Source of the DNA: Hansschlegelia quercus
Lineage (GTDB): Bacteria > Pseudomonadota > Alphaproteobacteria > Rhizobiales > Methylopilaceae
Direction: 5' to 3'
Length of the DNA: 64,000 bases
NCBI RefSeq assembly: GCF_004310425.1
Contig: NZ_SIUB01000003.1
Location: 1-64,000 of the forward strand
The notes beneath the pieces are model-generated. The model ran no database searches, was not told the origin of the DNA, and saw nothing but the letters and a program-made list of their open reading frames with translations. This document shows, one piece after another, positions 23,939-30,594 of this stretch. Numbering within the stretch: the first letter of the stretch is position 1; each line of letters begins with the position of its first letter. The translations under genes were made by a program, and so were the position numbers.

Positions 23939-25300
23939 ATGGCTGAGGGACCGACCACTTTCCGCGACCATTTTCTTTCCATTTTCCAGTCCGCCGCCGC
24001 CGATGTCGCCAGTCAAATCCAGAGCAGAAAGGACGGTCCTCCGGGAGCTGCGCCAGGCCTCGAGACGGCCGACGCCATCAATGCGTCGGCCGCGCAGGCC
24101 GCGCAGCGCTATCTGGACAGGCGAAACGGAGGGGCAGATGGGCCGCCGGGCGGATTGGGCGCTTCGCTGAAGTCCTGCGCTGACCTTGGGTTGAGGTTTC
24201 TCGAGGCCAAGCTCAAGAACGACCATGCCGCTCTCGCCGCGATCGAAGGCGAGTTCAGGGCGGGCAGCTGTGATCCCGCCTGGGCGACGACGATCAGCGA
24301 ATACGCCGGCTACTTCGGTCCTGACGGACAGCGCGGGCAGATCCCGTACATTGCGCCGTCCCAGGCGGGCGAAGGGGTCATCGAGATCAGGGCCGGAGCC
24401 AAGATCGCCCTGGTCGCCGACTGGGGCACCGGAGCCGATCCAGCGATCAAGATCCTCAAACAGATCGCTGGACTGTCACCTGACATATTCATCCATCTGG
24501 GCGACATCTACTACTCCGGCACGCCGAAAGAGTGCGCGGCTAACTTCACGCAGCCGCTGAACGCAGCACTCGGGGACGACAGGGCCGCCCTTCCGGCCTA
24601 CGTGCTGTCGGGCAATCATGACATGTACTGCGGCGGCGTCGGGTTTTACGAGACGATCGCCGCCCTCAACCCCGGACCGCTGAAGCAGTCGGCGAGCTAT
24701 TTCTGCCTGCGCTCGTCGGATGGAAGCTGGCAGCTTCTCGCCATGGACACGGGCCTTCACGATTATTCCCCGTTCTCGGTCAGCTCGGCGGTCACGTGGC
24801 TCGAGAAGAGCGAGATCGAATGGCTCCGGCGCAGGGTGGACGAGTTCGAGGGCAGGACCATCCTGCTGTCGCATCACCAGCTATTCTCGGCGTTCTCGCC
24901 GATCGGTCCAGCTGATCAGACCGGCGCGCGAAGCGCCACGAACCCCAATCTCGCTGCAGTGCTGGAACAGCTGAACGGCGACGGCAAGGTCGCCGCCTGG
25001 TTCTGGGGGCACGAGCACAACTTGTGCGTCTACGAGAAGTTCGCAAACCTTGATCGCGGCCGGTGCATCGGGCATGGCGCGGTCCCGGTTTTCGCGGACG
25101 AGAAGATCTACGAGCCGGTCGAAGGCTTGGACCTCGTTCCGAAGCTCGTCAAGGAGACGGAGCTCCGCCCCGGCGACACCGTCTGGCCCCACGGTTTTGC
25201 TTTTCTCGAACTCGGAACCGAGGGGACGCCGGCACGGGTCGACTACTATCAGGATATCGGCGGAAAGCCGTCGCTCGTGCATCGGGAGGAGATCTCCTAA
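23939..25300 (+). CDS. Metallophosphoesterase (calcineurin-like)
   Basis: 453 residues without a clear signal peptide. Metal-site motifs occur in order: D161 in LVADWGTG, GD at 188-189 in FIHLGDIYYSG, GNHD at 225-228, SHH at 311-313 and GHEH at 357-360. All five signature blocks of a calcineurin-like phosphoesterase are intact. The N-terminal 150 residues, including a helical Ala/Gly-rich part, are not recognised. The substrate is unknown. It precedes the papain-like protease by 112 bp and may or may not belong to that unit, which has its own promoter signals. Confidence 0.87.
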   Translation: MAEGPTTFRDHFLSIFQSAAADVASQIQSRKDGPPGAAPGLETADAINASAAQAAQRYLDRRNGGADGPPGGLGASLKSCADLGLRFLEAKLKNDHAALAAIEGEFRAGSCDPAWATTISEYAGYFGPDGQRGQIPYIAPSQAGEGVIEIRAGAKIALVADWGTGADPAIKILKQIAGLSPDIFIHLGDIYYSGTPKECAANFTQPLNAALGDDRAALPAYVLSGNHDMYCGGVGFYETIAALNPGPLKQSASYFCLRSSDGSWQLLAMDTGLHDYSPFSVSSAVTWLEKSEIEWLRRRVDEFEGRTILLSHHQLFSAFSPIGPADQTGARSATNPNLAAVLEQLNGDGKVAAWFWGHEHNLCVYEKFANLDRGRCIGHGAVPVFADEKIYEPVEGLDLVPKLVKETELRPGDTVWPHGFAFLELGTEGTPARVDYYQDIGGKPSLVHREEIS

Positions 25301-25350
25301 GCCGCAGCGGCGCACGGCGACAGGCGATGAGCATCAAGGCTCGCGCTTTA

Positions 25351-25365
25351 GAACAAAATGAGAAC
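25351..25365 (+). promoter_or_regulatory. LexA (SOS) box of the alphaproteobacterial type
   Basis: GAAC-AAAATGA-GAAC is an exact GAAC-N7-GAAC direct repeat, the alphaproteobacterial LexA site. TATTAT at 25367-25372 follows directly and can serve as a -10, so bound LexA would cover the promoter. The site is 48 bp upstream of the papain-like protease start. A short palindrome ACATATTATGT overlaps the -10. Confidence 0.72.
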
Positions 25366-25412
25366 ATATTATGTGAGGGCGGGCGCACGACTCGCCACCT
25401 AGGAGGATGCGC

Positions 25413-26261
25413 ATGCTGGACGTCGAGATCCTGAGTTCCGCGCTCGCTTCCCGAAATGCGACCTGGACAGCTGCGCCGACCAGGCTGACGTCGCTGCCGG
25501 CGGACATGGCGCGCGCGCTCGCGGGAGCGATGGACGAGCCGTTGGCGCATACGCTCAGCAAGGCTTCGTCCGCGACGTTGACGGCACCGCATTCGAGCAC
25601 TGAGATGCCAGCGGTCAAGGTCGACTGGCGCGACAACGGTGGGAACTATGTCAGTCCCGTTCGCGACCAGGATCTTTGCAGGTCGTGCGTGGCCTTCGCC
25701 ACCTGCGCGGTGATGGAGAGCAGCCTGCGCATCTCGGAGAGCGCGCCCGGCCTCGCTTTGGCTCTTGCCCCAAGGCCATTGTTCTTCTGCGGCCACCCGG
25801 CCGGCTGTTCGGTCGGCCGATATGCGTCCGACATTATGTCGAGCGCCCGCAACGGCGTCGCACTGGAGGCCGCTGCGCCATATTCAGTCGCCGACCAGAC
25901 GTGCAAGGCCATCGCGCCTGCGCTTAGGGTCACCGGCATCCGTCAGTGCGCGGGCGACCTCAGGACGCGTAAGTTCTTCGTCGCCGACGAAGGTCCGGTC
26001 TATGCCGAGATGCGACTGTTCGACGATTTTCTGGCTTACACGGGCGGCGTCTATCGCCATGTTCAGGGGGCCGACAACGGGCTGCACGCCGTCGTCGTGA
26101 TTGGGTATGACGACGCCGAGCACTGCTGGATCTGCCTCAACAGCTGGGGCGCGCAAGTCCAAGAGAACGGCTTCTTCCGGATCGGCTACGGCGAATGCGA
26201 GATTGACGCTCGCCCCTTCATCGCCCTCGACGTCGACCGGGTGACGGACGCGGTCTCATGA
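25413..26261 (+). CDS. Papain-like cysteine protease (peptidase C1)
   Basis: 282 residues. The catalytic set is complete: oxyanion Gln86 and Cys92 in VRDQDLCRSCVAF, His225 in NGLHAVVVIGYDD, and Asn243 in CLNSWG. This is the papain order Q-C-H-N. The N-terminal 70 residues may act as a short propeptide; no signal peptide is seen, so it is probably cytoplasmic. The ATG at 25413 is chosen because AGGAGG (25401-25406) lies 6 bp ahead. It overlaps the chagasin-like inhibitor gene by 4 bp and lies behind the SOS box. Confidence 0.9.
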   Translation: MLDVEILSSALASRNATWTAAPTRLTSLPADMARALAGAMDEPLAHTLSKASSATLTAPHSSTEMPAVKVDWRDNGGNYVSPVRDQDLCRSCVAFATCAVMESSLRISESAPGLALALAPRPLFFCGHPAGCSVGRYASDIMSSARNGVALEAAAPYSVADQTCKAIAPALRVTGIRQCAGDLRTRKFFVADEGPVYAEMRLFDDFLAYTGGVYRHVQGADNGLHAVVVIGYDDAEHCWICLNSWGAQVQENGFFRIGYGECEIDARPFIALDVDRVTDAVS

Positions 26262-26548
26262 CGCCAGCCGTCGAGCACGTTCCCGCGAGCGTCGGCGAAA
26301 TCGTCACCGTGACGGTTCCGAACTGGGCTTCGGCTGGCTTTCGATGGAGCGCGCATTTCGACGGAAAGTCACTGGAGGAGATCGACCATGTCGCCACTGC
26401 GGGCGACGACACTGTGACGGCCGGCATCGTCAGTTTCCGGTTCAGGCTCCTGGCGGCTGATGCGTCCCTGGAGCTTACGTTGAGCCGGCCAGGACAAGGC
26501 GCCCGACAGACCAACGCGTACCGCATCGGCGTCCGCCAGCACGATTGA
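26258..26548 (+). CDS. Chagasin-like cysteine protease inhibitor (I42 family)
   Basis: 96 residues, the size of chagasin/amoebiasin-type inhibitors. The three inhibitory loops can be matched: NWASAGFRW (22-30) for NPTTGYxW, GDDTVTAG (49-56) for the GxGG loop, and SRPGQ (76-80) for the RPW/F loop. A strand VSFRFRLLAADASLELTLSR lies between. There is no signal peptide. The overlap with the papain-like protease gene suggests they are made together, the inhibitor restraining the protease until released. Loop residues are diverged, so the assignment is moderate. Confidence 0.7.
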   Translation: MTPAVEHVPASVGEIVTVTVPNWASAGFRWSAHFDGKSLEEIDHVATAGDDTVTAGIVSFRFRLLAADASLELTLSRPGQGARQTNAYRIGVRQHD

Positions 26549-26559
26549 CACGCTGCCAG

Positions 26560-26577
26560 TTTTTGCAAATTCTGCAA
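26560..26577 (+). promoter_or_regulatory. Copy 1 of an 18-bp repeat with TTGCA-N5-TGCAA dyad
   Basis: TTTTTGCAAATTCTGCAA, with TTGCA (26563-26567) and TGCAA (26573-26577) as inverted arms. It ends 3 bp before the HTH gene's ATG. An identical copy lies at 26854-26871, so it may be an operator of the HTH protein. Confidence 0.5.
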
Positions 26578-26580
26578 AGA

Positions 26581-26895
26581 ATGGCGATCGAACGACAGTC
26601 GTTGAGGCAGAGGGCGTTCGCCGAGACGGCTCGGCGGGCCATGAAGGTTCAGCGGCGCACCTTGAGCCAGGTAGCCGCCGATCTGGACTGCTCGACCTCG
26701 AACTTGTCCCGCGTTCTAAGCGGCAAGATTGCAATGTCTCCCGCGATCGAGCGGGGCTTGGCGTCTTCACTGTCTATTGACGACGCTCCCGTAGAGTCGC
26801 TTATCGAGATCATCGGTGGACTGAGCCGAGAGGAACTCAAGCTGGCGTTGCAATTTTTGCAAATTCTGCAACAAGTGGGGCAGCCTCGCAGGTAG
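26581..26895 (+). CDS. Small HTH (XRE-like) protein
   Basis: 104 residues from the ATG at 26581. The HTH is RRTLSQVAADLDCSTSNLSR followed by VLSGKIAMSPAIERGLASSL (about 26-62). The tail EELKLALQFLQILQQVGQ is helical and may dimerise. A TTG start at 26545 would add QFLQILQ at the N-terminus, repeating the C-terminal QFLQILQ because both are encoded by the 18-bp repeat. It sits between the protease/inhibitor pair and the AAA-subtilase pair and is a likely local regulator. The repeat copies lie before its own start and before the ATPase gene. Confidence 0.75.
   Translation: MAIERQSLRQRAFAETARRAMKVQRRTLSQVAADLDCSTSNLSRVLSGKIAMSPAIERGLASSLSIDDAPVESLIEIIGGLSREELKLALQFLQILQQVGQPRR
26854..26871 (+). 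promoter_or_regulatory. Copy 2 of the 18-bp TTGCA-N5-TGCAA repeat
   Basis: Identical to 26560-26577 over 18 bases. Located in the 3' end of the HTH gene, 60 bp before the AAA ATPase start, where it could control an internal promoter. Confidence 0.5.
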
Positions 26896-26931
26896 GCGGT
26901 TCCTGGGCTCCGGGTCATCGCGAAGAGGAAC

Positions 26932-27912
26932 ATGGCGACAGCCGAACAGGTCATAGCGCTGGTGCGAAGCTACACTCGGCAGGACGAAGGCCGCTTTCTG
27001 CAGGTCGCCGCCCAGGTCGCCGAGGAGGCGGAGGCGCGTGGCCAAAACCGCGTGGCGGCGGAGATCCGTGGGCTGCTCGACGATGCCGCCGCCCAGAGCG
27101 GCGTGATCCGGAAGTCGGCGGACCCGATCCCGCTCGCTCGCCCGAGAGGAGAGCTTGCCGGCATCATGTCGGTGGCGATGCCCGATCGCCGCCTCGGACA
27201 GATGGTTCTGTCAGACGACCTTTCGAAGCGCCTCGATCGGATCGTCAAGGAGCAACGCGAACGGACGCGGCTGCGCGAGCGAGGGCTGGAGCCGCGCCGC
27301 AAGTTCCTGATGACCGGACCGCCAGGAACCGGAAAGACGCTGAGCGCGGGCGCGATCGCCGCCGAGCTGGGATTGCCGCTATTCACAGTCCTGCTCGACG
27401 GGCTGATCACCAAGTACATGGGCGAAACGGCCGCGAAGCTGCGGCTCGTGTTCGACGCCATGACCGAGCGGCGGGGCGTGTACTTTTTCGACGAGGTGGA
27501 CGCGCTCGCAGGCAGTCGCGGGGCGGACAACGAAGTCGGAGAGGCGCGCCGGATCCTCATTTCGTTTCTTCAGTTCCTCGACGAAGACAAGAGCGCGAGC
27601 CTTATTTTCGCAGCCACCAATCATCCCGAAATCCTCGATCGGGCGTTCTTCCGTCGGTTCGATGCGTCGATCCTCTTCGGCCTGCCTGCCGCCGAGCTCG
27701 TGCAGCCGCTCGTCGAGGAGACGCTTGTTGGGTTCAAGCTCGAAAACCTGGATTGGTACGCGATCCGCGGGGCTGCCCACGGACTGAGCCAGGCCGATAT
27801 CGTGCGGGCGAGCGACGACGCCGCCAGGGTCGCCGTCCTCGAGCACGATGGCCATCTGACAACCGCGCAGCTGATCGAATCTCTGCGGGAGAACGCAACC
27901 CAAGCGCGTTGA
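26932..27912 (+). CDS. AAA family ATPase, IetA-like
   Basis: 326 residues. Walker A GPPGTGKT (129-136), Walker B VYFFDE (183-188), sensor-1 N230 in AATN and arginine fingers RR at 241-242 are all present, so it should be an active AAA ATPase. The N-terminal 100 residues carry helical segments. AAA ATPases of this form are encoded directly upstream of a subtilase in IetAS, described in Agrobacterium as an extrachromosomal-toxicity/plasmid-incompatibility pair and later listed among antiphage systems. It precedes the subtilase by 30 bp. Confidence 0.88.
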   Translation: MATAEQVIALVRSYTRQDEGRFLQVAAQVAEEAEARGQNRVAAEIRGLLDDAAAQSGVIRKSADPIPLARPRGELAGIMSVAMPDRRLGQMVLSDDLSKRLDRIVKEQRERTRLRERGLEPRRKFLMTGPPGTGKTLSAGAIAAELGLPLFTVLLDGLITKYMGETAAKLRLVFDAMTERRGVYFFDEVDALAGSRGADNEVGEARRILISFLQFLDEDKSASLIFAATNHPEILDRAFFRRFDASILFGLPAAELVQPLVEETLVGFKLENLDWYAIRGAAHGLSQADIVRASDDAARVAVLEHDGHLTTAQLIESLRENATQAR

Positions 27913-27942
27913 CCTCGGCTATCCGTCCAGCAAGATCGCCGG

Positions 27943-30417
27943 ATGGCAGGCGAATCATACCCTCATCTGAAGCTCGACATTATCCCGTTGAAGTTGCCGT
28001 ATTCGGCGACCGGGGGAGACGACAAACGGCAGGACGTTCCTGCCGTGAAAAACCGCCGCGCCCATAGCCGCAGTCTCGCGCGCGATCTCGACCAGATCAT
28101 CGCAGCGAAGGGGCGGCTGCACGACAAGGAGCTTCCTGAGGAGGAGGCAGGCGTCCATCTCACGGCGTTCGCGCGGACCGCGGCAGGGATCCAGGCGTCA
28201 GGCGCCCTGATGGACGTCCTCTCGATCAAGGGAGAGGGCAAGGATCAGCGGGTGAACCTCTTCATCCGGTCCGACCGGATCGATGAGGCGAAGAAGCGGC
28301 TCGACCGCTACGCCGACTTCGAGGCGAATGCAGACGAGAAAGTCCGGAAACCGTGGAGCTTTCCGTTCTTCGAGGCCGCCGAGCGCCTTGCGCCGACGAA
28401 GCTGACCGATCTGTGGACTGATCGGATCGAGCTGTTTCCCAAGAAATCCTCCAGCCAGGCGGAATGGGAGGTTTGGGTCCGCGCCGATGCTGCGAACCGG
28501 GTTCGCGGTTTCGCCGGCCGTTACGGCGTGTTCTGCGAACTCGGGCAGGCGGACTTTCCGAGCGTGTCGATGATACGGGTTCGCGCCAGCGCCGACGACC
28601 TGCAGTCCTTCGTGGACGCGTCCAGCGCCGTCCTCGAGCTCAGAGCCTGCTCGAGCCTCACTCTGCTGGCCCTCAACATGAAGGCCTCAGCCCAACGCGC
28701 GCTCGCCGATGGGCTCGTCTCGAAGATTTCTGCGCCCAGGGCGGTAGCGCCGGCGGTCTGCATCCTCGACACCGGCGTTATGGCGAGCCATCCGCTTTTG
28801 GCGCCGGCTCTCGACGCCGGCGACTGCCTGACCCTGAACGACGCCTGGGATAAACATGGCTGGGACCCGCACGGAACGCGTGTGGCCGGACTTGTCCTGT
28901 ACAGAGATCTTGAGCGGCTGATCGAGAAACCGCGACAGACGCGTCTCGACGTCAGACTGGAATCCGTCGTGGTGCTGCGGCCGCCGACTGGCCTCAGATC
29001 GTCTCTGGAAAGCATCGGCGAAGTCGTCGCGGCCGTCGGTCTGATCGAAGCCGGCCGCGCCCGTCCCCGCGTTTTCTGCCTCGCATTCTCGGACTATCGC
29101 GGGTTGAACGACGGCGTCCCCACCAAGCTGTCGGGAAGCGTCGATCAGCTCGCCTGGGGCCACAACGGCGTTCAGCGGCTTTTCTGCGTCGCGGCGGGCA
29201 ACCTGTCCGACGATCCGCTCCTTGTGAGCGGCTACTCGGCACGAAATGACGCGAGCGGCATCGGCTCGCCCGGGCAGGCTCTCAACGCCCTGACGGTCGG
29301 CGGATGCACCTTCATCGAAGAGCATCCTCTTGGAGGGCAGCTTCTGTGTCCTGCGGGCGATATCTCCGTGACATCGCGGACCTCGACCTCCTGGACGCTC
29401 CGGCGCCGATCGATCAAGCCCGACCTGGTTTTCGAAGCCGGCAACGTCGGCCAGGTGGATGGCGAAGACGCTTGCGAGAGCCTTGCCGAACTTAACCCTC
29501 TGACCACGAACGCCAGTCCGCGCATGCTGCTCGGCACGCTCGGGGAGACCAGCGCTGCGACCGGCTCCGTGTCCGGCATGGCCGGTCGGCTCATGGCGCG
29601 GTATCCGGACTACTGGCCGGAGACGATACGAGGCCTGTTGATCCATTCGTCCGACTGGACGCCCGCCATGGTCGAGCGCGGCTTCGGCGACAATGAGGAG
29701 AAAAAGCGGGAGCACATCCTGTCGATGTTCGGCTGGGGCGCGCCCGACGAGAGCATGGCGAGCGACAGTGCCTCCAACCGGCTGACGCTCGTGGCTCAGA
29801 GTTCGTTGGTCCCGTTCAAGGAGGACGGCAGGAGCAACGCGCTCAACGAGTGCGCGTACCATCCGTTGCCGTGGCCGGAGACAGCGCTTAGGGGGCTGGG
29901 AGATACGGAGGTCGAGCTGCGCGTGACGCTGTCCTACTTCGTGCAGCCCGACATGCGGGCCCCCTCCGCCAGGCGCCACGCGGACTACCCGTCACATCGT
30001 CTGCATTTCGACCTCAAGGGACCCGACGACGACGATCTCGACGCCGCGCGTCGTCAAAACCGAGCGTTTCGGGGCATTCGCAGCGCCAGCCCTCCGCGGC
30101 GAAGCGAGGCCAGATGGCGACTTGGTTCGACCCTGCGAGAGCGGGGCACAGTTCACCATGACGTATGGACCGGGCCGGCAAGCGAACTTGCCCGACAGAA
30201 CGCTCTCAGGATCGCGCCAAGAGGTGGATGGTGGCGGGACGCTCCCGTCTACGCCGGCGTTCCGGTCCGCTATGCCTTGATCGTATCGCTTAGGACGCCG
30301 GAAAGCGCCCAAGACATCTACCAGGAAACCAGAACTCGCGTGGCCGCCATCGGCTCAAGGCTTAGTATCCCGCTTTTAGAGCCGTACGTCATTCAACCAG
30401 TCCCGATCTCGACCTGA
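27943..30417 (+). CDS. Subtilisin-family (S8) serine protease, IetS-like
   Basis: 824 residues. Triad: D276 in CILDTGV, H310 in WDPHGTRVAG, S537 in GETSAATGS; oxyanion Asn420 in VAAGN. The 265-residue N-terminal region and a 260-residue C-terminal region beyond the catalytic domain match the long architecture of subtilases paired with AAA ATPases. No signal peptide, so it acts in the cytoplasm. It is the last gene of the SOS-box unit. The ATPase probably recognises a target and feeds or activates this protease; the target is unknown. Confidence 0.88.
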   Translation: MAGESYPHLKLDIIPLKLPYSATGGDDKRQDVPAVKNRRAHSRSLARDLDQIIAAKGRLHDKELPEEEAGVHLTAFARTAAGIQASGALMDVLSIKGEGKDQRVNLFIRSDRIDEAKKRLDRYADFEANADEKVRKPWSFPFFEAAERLAPTKLTDLWTDRIELFPKKSSSQAEWEVWVRADAANRVRGFAGRYGVFCELGQADFPSVSMIRVRASADDLQSFVDASSAVLELRACSSLTLLALNMKASAQRALADGLVSKISAPRAVAPAVCILDTGVMASHPLLAPALDAGDCLTLNDAWDKHGWDPHGTRVAGLVLYRDLERLIEKPRQTRLDVRLESVVVLRPPTGLRSSLESIGEVVAAVGLIEAGRARPRVFCLAFSDYRGLNDGVPTKLSGSVDQLAWGHNGVQRLFCVAAGNLSDDPLLVSGYSARNDASGIGSPGQALNALTVGGCTFIEEHPLGGQLLCPAGDISVTSRTSTSWTLRRRSIKPDLVFEAGNVGQVDGEDACESLAELNPLTTNASPRMLLGTLGETSAATGSVSGMAGRLMARYPDYWPETIRGLLIHSSDWTPAMVERGFGDNEEKKREHILSMFGWGAPDESMASDSASNRLTLVAQSSLVPFKEDGRSNALNECAYHPLPWPETALRGLGDTEVELRVTLSYFVQPDMRAPSARRHADYPSHRLHFDLKGPDDDDLDAARRQNRAFRGIRSASPPRRSEARWRLGSTLRERGTVHHDVWTGPASELARQNALRIAPRGGWWRDAPVYAGVPVRYALIVSLRTPESAQDIYQETRTRVAAIGSRLSIPLLEPYVIQPVPIST

Positions 30418-30540
30418 AGGCTGCTAGTCGACCCGCGAGCTGCCGCGTTCGCCGGGGCTCATCCGGCGGAAGGTTTGGTCAGACTAAATGACGCCAACCG
30501 ACTTGTTGCATCGATGACGTCCGCATTTCAGTCGAACGCT

Positions 30541-30565
30541 AACTGCGGCTCTTGGCGCAAGCCGG
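30541..30565 (+). repeat. Degenerate copy of dispersed intergenic repeat
   Basis: AACTGCGGCTCTTGGCGCAA then GCCGG, at the 3' side of the subtilase unit. It keeps CTxTTGGCGCAAGC relative to the better copies. Confidence 0.4.
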
Positions 30566-30594
30566 GCGATTCGGATGGCATCCACTTCGCCAAC

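Noticed and set aside
28687-29979. A 430-codon minus-strand open frame opposite the subtilase gene
   Set aside because: It is antisense to the catalytic domain of the IetS-like protease and has no recognisable motifs.
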